From NCBI GenBank assembly GCA_964016885.1, contig OZ024744.1:63970962-64034961 (forward strand): a stretch of 64,000 nt of DNA. Reading direction: 5' to 3'. This stretch comes from Eledone cirrhosa (taxonomy: Eukaryota > Mollusca > Cephalopoda > Octopoda > Eledonidae). Positions 52,606 through 63,429 of this stretch are shown one piece after another; position 1 is the stretch's first letter, and each line of letters starts with the position of its first letter. The position numbers and the translations under genes were made by a program. The notes beneath the pieces were generated by a model. That model had not been told where the DNA came from, ran no database searches, and saw nothing but the letters and a program-made list of their open reading frames with translations.

Positions 52606-52878
52606 TGTGGGGGAATTGGAGAGGTAGATCTAGAGGTGTGTGTGAGGAGCAGAGTATTCAGGTGTGCATGAAGTATAAGGACATGGGAGGGGCAATGACA
52701 TGGACGAAGGGAGGAGTGTTAAGATATGGAGGTGAATGGAAGGGGGAAGGGGGAAAGTAGTACATAAAAGATGTAAGCTTCAACCTGTGCACATGGGTTT
52801 TAAATAGTAGCACTAAATACCAATGGAGATATAATTAAATTAAACCCATTATGAATCATCATCATCATCATCATCATT

Positions 52879-53778
52879 TTACGTCCGCTCTTCCTTGCTT
52901 GCAAGGGTGGGACGGGTTTTATTCAGCACAGCATCTCTCCACTCATCACGGTCCTTCGTCATCTCCACCGTGAGCTTCAGTGATCTGAGGTCTGTTCTCA
53001 CCACCTCTGCCCATGTTTTTCGTGGTCTACCTCTACCACATCTTCCTTCAACTGGCATTTCCTGGCACTTCTTTACCCATCGGTCATCCTCCATGCGCAT
53101 CACATGTCCATACCACCTCAGTCTCCTCTCTCGCACACTACATTCTATCCCTCTCAGACACAGTTTCTCTCTCAACACATTCATGCTGGGTCGTTCACGC
53201 ACATTGACACTGCAGATCCAACGGAGCATGCTTGCCTCATTTCTCTCCAGTTGCATATCCTCTGCAGTTGCTGCCCATGTCTCACTACCATGCAGCATCG
53301 TGCACCTCACACAGGCATCATATAACTGGCCTTTCATACGCAGGGAGAAACCCTTCTTCGTCAGCAGAGAAAGCAGCTCCCTAAACTTCTTCCAACCCGT
53401 CCTTATTCTAGATACTATGGCCTCGGAACACCCTCCTCCCATGCTAATCTGATCTCCTAGGTACCGGAAGCTATCCACCACTTCTATAGCGCCCTCCTGC
53501 ATTTGAAAAATGTGTCTATCAATGCGACTTCTACTGTCTAATTTCCCTGTACATCTACTGCATACGTATTTCTCCCTACCTGTTAGTTTGCCTGCTATCC
53601 CACTACATCTCTTGTGTACCCAGGATCTGCATTGTGTGCATTTTATAGAATTTATGCCAGTTCCTTTTCTGCATATCGAACATGGCCATTTCCCTGACGG
53701 AATCAGAGTTTTGTCCTCTTTTTTACTCATCAACACTTTTGTCTTAGCTAGGTTCACTCGCAGTCCTCTTGCTTCCAA
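52879..53778 (-). pseudogene. RTE-like cysteine finger and C-terminal domain
   Basis: 299 codons: RVNLAKTKVLMS, then CSICRKGTGINSIKCTQCRSWVHKRC...CSRC, a C4HC3 pattern like a PHD finger (about residues 33-76). FRYLGDQISMGGG and RLRWYGHVMRMEDDRW follow, then an end at SKEERT. The frame is intact. The finger may bind chromatin or nucleic acid, but nothing here shows it. Confidence 0.85.
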
Positions 53779-54086
53779 CTGCTGTTTCCATAGCTAGAAT
53801 TTATTCTCTAGCTCCTCTACTGGTTCTGCTATAAGAACCAGATCATCAGCATAGAGAAGTTCCCATGGACAGCCAGTCTTAAACTCCTCTGTTATGGCTT
53901 GGAGGACTATAATGAACAAGAGCGAGCTGAGGACCGAACTTGATGTACTCCTACTTGTATCTGGAATTCCTCACTAGACTCCATTCCTACCCTGACTTCA
54001 CTGACAGTACCTCTGTGCAAAGTTTGCACTGTCCTCACAAGCCATTCCTCAACACCTAGTTTCCTTATGGACCACCAGATGACAGA

Positions 54087-54761
54087 TCAGGGTACCCTAT
54101 CAAAGGCCTTCTCTAGGTCAACAAAGGCTAAGTATAGTGGCTTATTTTTCTCTAAGAACCTCTCTTGTAATTGTCTCACCAAGAAGAGGGCATCTGTTGT
54201 ACTCTTCCCAGGCAGAAAACCAAATTGCATCTCATCTAGTTTGACCCTTTCTCTAATTAGTTGTGCTAATATCCTTTCTACCACTTTCACAACCTGATCC
54301 ATCAGTTTTATACCCCTATAATTGCTCCTCTCCAGAGCATCCCCTTTACCTTTATAGCAATTTATGAGAATACTGCTGCACCAGTCTTTGGATATGACAC
54401 CACCATGTATAGCCTGATTGATGATGCGTGCAACCAGTTTAGTGCCTACGTCCCCTGATGCCTTCAGCATCTCAGCAACTATTCCCGATGGTCCAGCAGC
54501 CTTACCATTTTTCATTTCCTTAATTGCCTCTTGGACCCTATATTCGTCAATCTCAATAGCTGGTCCCTCTGTTGGATCTACTGAGGGTAATTTCTCTCTC
54601 TCCCATTTGTTCTCCACATTCATCAGTCTCTCATAATGACATTTCCAGGCCTTCTTTTTCTGATCATTCGTGACACTAAGTACACCGGCATCATTCTGGA
54701 CACATTTATCTCCAACAACATCCTGATTTGCATTGACACACTGCCTTGCAATGTGGAACAC
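54087..54761 (-). pseudogene. RTE-like reverse transcriptase, N-terminal half
   Basis: KNGKAAGPSGIVAEMLKASG, DWCSSILINCYKGKGD, NYRGIKLMDQVVKVVERIL, QFGFLPGKSTTDALF and LAFVDLEKAFDRVP are classic LINE RT fingers and palm blocks. The catalytic second half (LLYADDLVLIAE near 53860) lies in a shifted frame. Confidence 0.9.
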
Positions 54762-55218
54762 CGCACGTCTCTGATCTTCCCGTCACAGAACATTGGCAAA
54801 CCTCCCACTCTCAGCCTCCCTGCTTGCTAAGTACACCTGACGTCTAGCTTCTCTCTTAGCGGCTGTATATCCTTCCCTACTCCCACCCTTTTTCCAAGCA
54901 TTCCATGCTAGTCTTTTGTCTCTAATGGCCCTCTCTATTGTGCTGTTCCACCACCAGGTCACTCTCTGTCTGGTTGGAGCTCTGCTCCAGCCACAAGTTT
55001 CATCACTAGCCTTCAGTAAGTTGTCACCTAAGAAATTCCAGTTATTATCTATGTCATACGTCTCTAAATCGTCTTCTTTTTCGTCATACACATCTTGAAG
55101 GGCTTTCCTAAATTTGTATTTCAGTGAAAGGTCTTTTAGCTTCCAGACCTTTCTTCTTCACACCTTTCTGTATGTCTCATTCCATCTCTTGCTTACTGAG
55201 ATATCATTAACGACTAAC

Positions 55219-55944
55219 CTATGCTGTGGGGGTACATTCTTCCCCAGGGTATGCCTTGGTATTAGACACTATCTGCCTGTCCTGCTGCCTAACTAGTAAG
55301 AAGTCAATCTGGCTTATGTGCTCACCAGATTTGTAGGTTATTAGGTGGTTGGCAGGTGTCTGGAAGTTAGTGTTGCAAATAGTCAGTGTACTTGCATCAC
55401 AAAATTCAAGAAGTCTCACTCCTTCTTCATTTCTTGAGCCGTAACCGTGCCCACCATGTACCCCAGTGTAACCATCCCGGAGCTGTCCAACATGACCATT
55501 GAAGTCCCCTGCTTGCATAACGATGTCTCCGTCCTCTGTCATTGCGGTTGTTTGTAAAAGTTGCTCGTAAAAGCAGTCTTTCTCATCTTTGTCTAGGCCT
55601 GCTTGGGGAGCATAGACCGAGATGATTGTCAGTAGTCTCCTACCTACAACTAATCTAAGCTTAATTATTCGATTACTAACTCGAACTACCTCTATTGTCT
55701 TATTGATCCATCTCTCAGCCAGTAAAATGCCTACTCCCCCTAACCCATCATCCTTACCTACCCAGAAAAGCTTATAGCTAAGATGTTTGCCTGCGACTAG
55801 TCTCGCAGAGGCACCTCTCCATCTCACCTCTTGCACACAGCACACATCCACATGCCTTCTCTCCAGCATCTCCGCTATTTCAGCAGATCTACCTCTGAGA
55901 GTGCCAACATTAAGTGTTGCAGCTCTGAGATGTGACGTCTTCAT
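55219..55944 (-). pseudogene. RTE-like APE endonuclease
   Basis: ATG at 55944 starts MKTSHLRAATLNVGTLRGRS. CVQEVRW (catalytic Glu), GVGILLAERW, TIISVYAPQAG, QAGDFNGHVG (catalytic Asp-Asn), GEHISQIDFLLV and the final EECTPTA follow. In intact relatives the end has a His after Ser/Thr-Gln; here a frameshift removes it. APE nucleases nick target DNA to prime reverse transcription. 241 codons, otherwise full length. Confidence 0.9.
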
Positions 55945-55989
55945 ATTTTGTTGTTCCTATCTATTTCTGGCTGTGCTGATAAGCGTTTT

Positions 55990-56130
55990 GGCATTGATAC
56001 ACTGGTTGAATGCCCTTCCTAACACCAGCGCCACTTTACAGCATGGACTGGGTGCTTTTATTTGTGCCACCAGCACTAGAGAGGATGTCTTACTAGACTC
56101 AAGGGCCCTCTCTACCCCTCCATTTTACAG
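55990..56130 (-). repeat. RTE-type tail variant
   Basis: AATGCCCTTCCTAACACCAG and ACAGCATGGACTGGGTGC resemble the 3' tail of RTE copies; a GGATGTCTTACTAGACTC extension is unassigned. Confidence 0.5.
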
Positions 56131-56212
56131 TATGGTCATATATTAAAAAAAAAATATATATATATATGTGTGAATAAAACTCTGCCATTATGTATGTGGG
56201 GGCTGGGGTTAT

Positions 56213-56371
56213 CAGATCTGTCAACTCTCCCCGTCTGATGGGGAGATCTCGCACCCACTTTGGGGGTGAAAATGGCTATAGCTTTCATTATGTAAAATCT
56301 CCTCATTTTGCCTTTTTTGCACTTTTTTTCATGGTACTTCCCGTTTGTGTTTTTAGAGGTTGGCAGGTCTG
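56213..56371. mobile_element. Small inverted-repeat element, hAT-like ends
   Basis: The left end CAGATCTGTCAACTCTC mirrors the right end GAGGTTGGCAGGTCTG. A CCCCGTCTGATGGGGAGATC hairpin lies near the left end. No target duplication established. Confidence 0.4.
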
Positions 56372-56514
56372 GGGTATTTTATGAAACTATAGGTAAAAGT
56401 AATAATTCAGAACTAGACAAAATGTATTTAACAATGGTTTATACGTAGTATATAGTATGCAAAATAATAGAGTGATGAAACTAAAGTACTGCTGTTTAAC
56501 AAATTGGAAAATAT

Positions 56515-56926
56515 TATAACAGAATACTGGTGTGTATGAATATAACAAGACACTAGGTTGTGTATATAACGTTTAATTAACAATTTGCAGTTATGTAGAA
56601 TAGTATAGTTGACAAGTCAATGAAAGTAAATGAAAGAATGAAGTAAAGTTATTTGTTACCGTTTTGAAGTTAGCTCGCAAGAGACCAAGTTAGGGTTGCC
56701 AGACGAACGCGCCTGGCTGAAGGGCCAGTCTGGTTAGAAGGCCAGGAGCCGAATGGCAAATGAGAGGTAGAGAGCTGAAAGTTATTCCCTTTATAGGTCC
56801 TGGGACGGAAGTGACAAAAAGGGCCCTGCCACTCCAACGGGAAGCAACTCCAGCTACTTCCTGTCTAGAGAGCGTTACTCTATTGGTGATGTGATCGTCA
56901 CAACAAGGGAGGCAACTCTTGCTACA
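56515..56926 (-). mobile_element. Solo LTR of the non-autonomous LTR family
   Basis: Minus-strand copy of the LTR at 49621-50038 (starts TGTAGCAAGAGTTGCC, ends GTTATA), flanked by ATAT at 56511-56514 and 56927-56930. A single LTR with a target duplication points to LTR-LTR recombination. Confidence 0.9.
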
Positions 56927-57151
56927 ATATGAACCTGTGGCATTGGGATTAACAATAGCTCCTGATAATCTTTTCCAAGTAGAGTTAAAGTCAAAATATA
57001 TATGTACCTGTGTGTGTGTGCGTGTGTTTCTGTGTGTGTTCTTTTATTAGTAGCATCAACATCAACAGCAGTAACAGTCGTAACAGCAGTATTCAAAGGA
57101 TCAAATTTGTCATTGTCATCATAGTAGTAGTAGATGCCGCCGCCGTATTTT

Positions 57152-57182
<31 letters not shown>

Positions 57183-57512
57183 CCGTTTTACGTCCGTTCT
57201 TCCACACTAGCATGGGTTAGACAGGTTGTCCTGTTGTGGGCAGTGTCTGGTCGGCTGACCATGCCTTGCTCATACAGGAACTGATCTGGCTTGATTTCTA
57301 CAGCTGGATGCCCTTCCTAACCCCAACCTCATTTACAGTGAGTGCTGGGTGCTTTTTCGTGGCGCCTACACGTCCACTTTACAGTGAGTGCTGGGTGCTT
57401 TTTCGTGGCGCCTACACGTCCACTTTACAGTGTGGGCTGGGTGATTTTTTTGCCGTGGCACCTCCACGACCACCTTGCGGTGGGGGGTGTGGGGGCATAT
57501 TGTTTATATGCT

Positions 57513-58172
57513 TCAGCTTGTACCCATGGGAGGTCGGGTACTCTGTATTACTGCGTGACACCAGAGGTCACAGTCGTGTGTCATGGCCTTTGAGAGGTGT
57601 AATTGGGTAAGGTCGGCTTTTATCACCTCATCCCAGGTCATCTTGGGTCTCCCCACTCCGCGGTTTCCATCAACTTCTAGTGCTCTGCACCTTTTTATGC
57701 AGCTGTCATCCTTCATACGCATCACATACCAGCACAACCGCCTCTCCCGCACACAGCATTTGATTCCTCTTATGCTCAGTCTCTCTCTCAATTCATTTAT
57801 GCTTTGTCGTTCACGTATATTACTGTTACACATCCATCGGAGCATGCAGGCTTCGTTTCTCTCTAATCTACGTAAGTCTTCCACCTTCAGCGCCCAGGTC
57901 TCACTACCATGCAACATCACTGTTCGGACACACGCATCATACAGTCTGCCTTTCATTCTGAGGGAGAAGCCTTTTGCAGCTAGCAGTGGTAGTAGTTCCC
58001 TAAACTTCTTCCATCCCGTTCTTACCCTAGTTATTGTACTTTCTAAACACCCACCTCCGTTGCTAATTCGGTCACCTAGGTAGCAGAAGCTGTCTACTGT
58101 TTCTACAGAGCCCTCCCAGAGATTGGTGGTACTTGTTTCCTGTGGCTGTTTGCTGCTTGCTGTCACCAGCAC
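57513..58172 (-). pseudogene. RTE-like C-terminal domain
   Basis: ETSTTNLWEGSVETVDSF, YLGDRISNGGG, RLERNEACMLRWMCNSNIRE and GRPKMTWDEV. A small deletion in RLCWYVMRMKDD (GH lost) is specific to this copy. Confidence 0.85.
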
Positions 58173-59136
58173 AGCTGCTGCATATGAATCCTACATTCTT
58201 AATTAAGCTTCCTGAGATCCCGCTACATCTCTTGTGTACCCATTGTTTGCATTTGGGGCAGAGAATGGAGTTCCTACCTACACCTTTCCTACATACTGAG
58301 CAAGGCCATTTCCCTGAGGGGATCTGGGTTCTGTTTTCTCGTCTACTTACAAGGACCTTAGTCTTTGTCATGTTGACTTTGAGACCCTTTCTTTCTAGTC
58401 CCTGCTTCCAGGTTTGGAATTTATTCTCTAGTTCTACCATAGATTCAGCTATGAGTGCGAGGTCATCAGCATACAGGAGTCCCCATGGGCATCCAGTCTT
58501 AAACTCCTCCGTTATTGCCTGCAGGACTATGATGAACAGGAGAGGGCTAAGAACAGAGCCCTGGTGGACCCCAACCTGTACGCTAAATTCCTCGCTATAC
58601 TCATTGCTAATCCTAACTTTGCTGACTGCTCCCCTATACATGGCTTGTACCGCTTTCACAAGCCGTTCATCTACTCCTAGTTTTCTAAGAGCCCACCAGA
58701 CTACAACACGTGGAACTCTGTCAAAGGCTTTCTCAAGGTCGACAAATGCCAAGTAGAGTGGCTTACTTTTAGCTAGGTACTTTTCCTGTAATTGCCTCAC
58801 AAGGAAGAGGGCATCAGTGGTGCCTCTTCCTGGTACAAACCCAAATTGCATCTCGTCTATTTTCACCCGGTCCCTAATCAGCTGTGCTATAACTCTTTCT
58901 GTTACTTTCATGACCTGGTCCATCAACTTTATACCTCTATAGTTTCCTCTATCTAGTGCATCGCCTTTACCTTTGTAGCAGTTGACAATGATGCTACTGC
59001 ACCAATCTTTTGGTATGGCCCCTTCTAGTATTACCTGGTTAACGATACGTGTGGTTATAGTGTGACCTACAGACCCAGATGCCTTCAGCATCTCGGCAGC
59101 TATACCCGATGGACCGGTTGCCTTCCCCATCTTCAT
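58072..59136 (-). pseudogene. RTE-like reverse transcriptase and cysteine finger
   Basis: 354 codons with all RT blocks: KATGPSGIAAEMLKASG, NYRGIKLMDQVMKVTERV, LAFVDLEKAFDRVPR, GVHQGSVLSPLLFIIVL and the catalytic LLYADDLALIAES. The finger CSVCRKGVGRNSILCPKC-WVHKRC-CSSC follows at about residues 290-335. The frame extends upstream past one TAG. It is the best-preserved RT in the window. Confidence 0.9.
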
Positions 59137-60171
59137 ATCTTTGATTGCCTTACTTACTACGCTGCTGCTGACTTGTACTGCTGGTCCCTCTATAGGGTCT
59201 ACTTGGGGTAGGGTCTCTTCTTCCCATGCATTCTACTCATTTAGTAATCTATCATAATGACTCTTCCATGCATCTTTCTTCTCAGCACTTGTGAGGGCAA
59301 GCTCACCTTTATCATTCCGGATACACTTCTCTCCAATGACATCACAACTATCTCTGACACACTGCCTCGCAATCTTGAATACCTCCTGTTTCTGGTCCTC
59401 GCGTTGTAAAACATGCTTGAATTTTCTATCCTCTGCTTCCCTCCTAGCTAAGTATACTTGTCGCCTAGCTTCCCTCTTGGTCTCTATGTAATGTACCCTG
59501 CTCCCCCCGTTCTTCCATTCTTTCCATGCCTGTCTCTTGCCCTTAACTGCTTCATCTACCTTATTGTTCCACCACCAAGTCACTCTCCTCCTGCTTGAGG
59601 TCTTACTCCAGCCACAGACCTCATCCGTCGCCTCTAGTAAATTATTTTTTAGGAACTCCCAGTTCTCTTCTACGTTAAATGTCTCTATCTGTTCTTCTTT
59701 ACTGTCGTAGGCGTTGAGTAAAATATCTTTAAATCTGTTACTGGTTGAGGGGACTTTCAGCTTCCAGATCTTTCTTCTCCAGGTTGGCCTCTGTTTCCGG
59801 GTTCGTCTAGTTCTGACCGTGAGGTCGCTGACAACTAAGCTATGTTGGGATGTACATTCCTCACTAGGGAAGGCTTTTGTGTTTACGACCGTCCATCTGT
59901 CACGTCCTCTGATGAGGATAAAATCTAACTGACTAGAGTGCTCCCCTGATCTATAGGTGATCAGGTGGTTGTCGGGTTTTTTAAAGTTTGTGTTACATAT
60001 ATGTATATAATATATATATTATACTTTATTATATTGATATCCTTCGATTGACCAGATTACCAGATGTCCTTATACGTTGATGGTCACAATATACTTACAT
60101 TCCTCCTTGATTGTGCCTTTCTTTTCCATTTAGAACTGAATCCCTAACAGCTTATAGATACAAGGGATTTT

Positions 60172-60290
60172 AAGCATAAGGCCAACATTTTTGAGGAATG
60201 GGAAAGTCAATCAAATTGACCCCAGAACTTAACTGGTACTTCACTGGAGCATAAAAAGCCAGAACAAATCATTCTGACACTCCACTTTCT
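60172..60290 (-). repeat. Decayed SINE fragment
   Basis: TTTAAGCATAAGGCCAACAT and AACTTAACTGGTACTTCACT correspond to the long SINE subtype on the minus strand. Confidence 0.5.
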
Positions 60291-60394
60291 GACCACTTGG
60301 ATTTCAGTTTGCAACCAGAGAATGGTTCAACTGGCCTATAGTGAATTGAGGCCCATCTTTTTGCAGGCAGGCCATAGTTAACTTTCTTCTAGCA

Positions 60395-60990
60395 AATGAA
60401 TTGGAAGCCTGCTTTTGCAAGACAACCTTTCTTTGTATGTGTGTGTGTTCACCTGATTGGTAGGTGATAGGTGGCTGGCCAGTTTCCTGTGATTAGTGTT
60501 GCAAATGGTTAGTTCATTTGCATCACAGAATTCCAGGAGCCTCATTCCCTTTTCATTCCTCATTCTATAACCATATCTACCATGTACCCAAGTGTAACTA
60601 TCCTAGTGCTACCCACTATGTCCATTAAAGTCGCCAGCTAAAATGATGACATCTCTGTCATCAGTAACTGAGGTTGTCTGTATGAGTTCCTCAAAGAAAT
60701 GGTCCTTTTGTTCTTAGTCAAATTTCAGGTGTATAGGTAGAGATAATTATTATCATTCTATCCCATTGTTATTCTGAGTTTGATAATTCTGTCACTTACT
60801 CTGACTACCCCAATTACCTTATCTATCCACTTCTCAGTTAGTAAAATGCCTACACCACCTATACTATCATCATTTCCTACCCAGGAAAGATTATATCTAC
60901 GTGGCTTGCCTGTAAGTATTCTTACCAAGGCACCCATCCATGTCACCTACATCAATTCTTCAGGAACCTCCACAATTTCTCCAGATCTAC
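60395..60990 (-). pseudogene. RTE-like LINE endonuclease fragment, third variant
   Basis: Minus strand: YNLSWVGNDDSIGGVGILL, EKWIDKVIGVVRVSDRIIKL, GDFNGHSG-like residues, MRNEKGMRLLEFCDANELTI and ICNTNHRKLASHL. Several stops. It lies next to, but is not continuous with, the copy ending at 60000. Confidence 0.75.
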
Positions 60991-61289
60991 CATTTAGTTT
61001 GCTGACAGCTCCTCTAGTGAGTTATCTGAGAATGGTGATCATGCCTTTAGTAGTAGTTCTCTGTATCTGCAAGGGAACGTGGGGGTGCAAGTGCTTGACG
61101 ATGGTCGCAGAGTTCTTGCATATGGCAGGATAGCCACACCATGCACAGCACTAACATGACTAGTGTTAGTTCTGTATACATAATTAATGTGAATCTTATA
61201 AGTTGCACTTTTCATAAATATATATGTGTATATTATGTATGTGTGTGGAAAACTCAACAAGGAAAAACAACATAGGAAAACAATACAAT
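60991..61289. other. No gene recognised
   Basis: Contains the upstream remainder of the endonuclease fragment and unassigned AT-rich sequence. Confidence 0.35.
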
Positions 61290-61372
61290 GATGATATATA
61301 TTAGTTTACTGTTTGATATAGTAGGAAATAAGTCATAATGTTTCAGATGTTAATCCTTCATCAGAAGATAGA
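61290..61372 (-). ncRNA. Hammerhead-ribozyme-like core, third good copy
   Basis: Minus strand: CTGATGA (61364-61358), hairpin GGAT-TAAC-ATCT with one G-T pair, then GAAAC (61344-61340). It shares AAACTAATATATATC with the 31.8 and 32.2 kb copies. Confidence 0.45.
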
Positions 61373-61869
61373 ATGAGAAAGAGAAGAAAGATAACAATAT
61401 AGACAACAGTAAGAAAAGAAAGGAAATGGGAAAAAATATATTTTTCGAGTGTAAAACATGTACGTAGTTAGTTCACCATTTTGGACAAGCTCCTTCACTG
61501 GTTCATTTTGATGTTGTTTTTTAGCTTCAGGTCAGACCTGACTCAGCAGACCTATTACAAAAGGCATTCCAGCCATGATCATCCCACCTGTTTGTATTTA
61601 GGATATAGAATTCATATTGGCCAATGTGTCATTCTTGTGTTGAAGATGGTAAGGTGTAGTTTGTGGGAATCTGGCTATGTATTGGTGTCTGTTACAGATA
61701 GACAGAAAAGAGGTAGTATGTGTAGACAAAGAGGAGACACAAAGGGCAATATGCATAGATAAGGTCACAGGTTGTACTGAAAGCACTTTGACTATTAATT
61801 AATTACCTGATTAATAAAACTGAAGTGAAGCTCAAACAACATGTCCCACCCAAAATATAACTACATCTA

Positions 61870-62155
61870 TATATATAAAAAGCATCCAGCCCACACTGTA
61901 AAGTGGTTGAGTAGGTGTCATGACAAAAAGCACCCAGAACACACTGTAAAGTGGTTGTGTAGGTGTCAAGACAAAAAAACACCCAGAACACACTGTAAAT
62001 GAGGTTCGTGTTAGGAAGGACATCCAGCTGTAGAAACCAAAATCAGTTCTGAATGAGCAAGACGTGGTCATCTGACCTGATTTGTCTCGCAACAGGACAA
62101 CTCATTTAACCCATGTTAGCATGGAAAAATAGACATTAAATGGTGATGATGGTGG
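61870..62155 (+). repeat. RTE-type tail with duplicated segment
   Basis: CACCCAGAACACACTGTAAA occurs twice; the unit then runs to CATGGAAAAATAGACATTAA and (GAT)n. Confidence 0.75.
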
Positions 62156-62157
62156 TG

Positions 62158-62305
62158 GTCATGTAGGTGTCTCAACAAAAAGCACCAAGTACTCACTGTA
62201 AATGAGGTTGACACTAGGAAACTGTAGAAGCCAAGGCAAAATCGATTCTGTGTGAACATGACATGGTCACCTGACGTAGCACTGCTCATAACAGGACAAC
62301 TTATC
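62158..62305 (+). repeat. RTE-type tail, cut by a Gypsy LTR
   Basis: AAAGCACCAAGTACTCACTG to AACAGGACAACTTATCAG, where the Gypsy LTR begins. Confidence 0.65.
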
Positions 62306-62572
62306 AGTGTGGGAAATGTGGTTAGAAAGAGCTATCTCACTTACCGCTTTTCACAGGCGCCGCTAAATTCCACTGCAGGTACTCCTCTTCCACGTGCGCC
62401 CGACTGCTTAACACCGGGAGCTCCCCAAAACTCACGTCCACACCGTGTGCTGGTCACCACTAGAGAGAGGCCCTCTGCTGGCCCTTCCGGTCGAGCATCC
62501 TTCCGACCAAAGACCCCTTCCGGTCGAGCACTCCCCCCGCCTCCGGCCACCACACGCCACACCATACCCACA
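62306..62572 (-). mobile_element. 3' LTR of the right-edge Gypsy element
   Basis: It starts TGTGGGTATGGTGTGG at 62572, just after a G-rich purine tract, and probably ends at 62306 (CCCACA). The outer boundary is inferred from where the RTE tail stops. Two copies of GCTCGACCGGAAGG lie inside. Confidence 0.6.
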
Positions 62573-62587
62573 CGCCCCCCCCTGATC

Positions 62588-62917
62588 TCAAGGATCAATT
62601 TCCCCCTCGTCCCTCTGCATATGAAAGTCTGCCGTCCAGGTCGGTGGTCTACGACTTCGTTGCGATCTTCGTAGTATTGGGGCAGAGCTCTGGGTTTCCA
62701 CCTCATCTTGGGTTTCCTCTTCCTCGGAGTCCGTCGACACAGTGATTCTTCTTACATCCAGGACATGACGTGGTACCCCGTCCACGGACACATTGTTCTT
62801 TGAATTTACGGCCGTCACTGTTCCCCTTCCCCATTGAGATGTGCAACGTGCATCTGGGGGCTTAATGCACTCTCTCTCCCCACTGGCCGTTGTGGTGGCG
62901 TCCACGGGTGCCACCAC
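62588..62917 (-). pseudogene. Gypsy integrase C-terminal tail
   Basis: CTSQWGRGTVTAVNSKNNVS, VDGVPRHVLDVRRI (SH3-like fold) and an acidic then basic end, SDSEEEETQ...LRRSQRSRRPPTW. It overlaps the core-integrase frame by a frameshift near 62830-62917. Confidence 0.75.
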
Positions 62918-63429
62918 TCGTATTTGAATACTGCTCTATGTGGCACCGATTCCTCGACCTGTCCAACCCGAGGGGACATATTGTACCAGAACACTGCCTC
63001 CATTGGTGAGATATGGCCCCGCTCCGCCATTGCCTTGATCGTCCGGTGGTGTCTCTCCACGATTCCATTCCCGCTCAGCCTGTGCGCCGCTCTGAAGAAA
63101 CGGTCCACCTTCCATCCATCGAGCATCTCCCTCAGTGCCTCCGAGCGGAACGCTGCGCTGTTGTCCATCAGCAGTTCATCCACAGGGCCCCGCTCCAAGA
63201 ACACCTCTCTCAACGTCCGCACGATTTCCTCGGCCGTTCCAGTCTTCATCTCCCTCCATATCGCCATTCGACCTGGTCCACAGTCGACCATCGAGAGGTA
63301 CGTTCCCTGCCGGTAGTGCGTCACATCCACCGCTAATCGCTTCCAGTTGCGATCCACCGGGAGGCTTCCCGTTTCGTGTACACCCGGGGCGGGATCAGTG
63401 GACTGACATCGGACGCAGCCTCTAACCAC
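62815..63429 (-). pseudogene. Gypsy integrase core
   Basis: GCVRCQ (the second half of the zinc finger), then the catalytic triad: WKRLAVDVTHY (Asp), ELLMDNSAAF (Asp) and SGNGIVERHHRT (Glu). The spacing fits a DDE integrase, which inserts the cDNA. It is separated from the upstream frame by a shift at a run of G bases near 63433. Confidence 0.85.

Larger units (their letters stand above)
52854..55960 (-). mobile_element. RTE-like LINE, near full length (subfamily 2)
   Basis: In minus orientation: APE endonuclease from ATG 55944, linker, RT, cysteine finger, C-terminal domain, short 3' UTR and (ATC)n at 52854. It is the only copy here with the start of the endonuclease. Frame changes near 55220, 54780, 54085 and a TAG near 53797 break the single long frame. 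Confidence 0.9.
57152..60000 (-). mobile_element. RTE-like LINE, 5' truncated, almost intact frame (subfamily 1)
   Basis: From the left end of the frame at 60000 (ICNTNFKKPDNHLITYRSGE) the minus-strand frame is open down to 58072 except for one TAG at 59235-59233. A one-base insertion near 58165 then shifts it, and it continues to 57513. It encodes the endonuclease end, linker, complete RT and cysteine finger, then the C-terminal domain, 3' UTR and (ATC)n. Confidence 0.9.
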
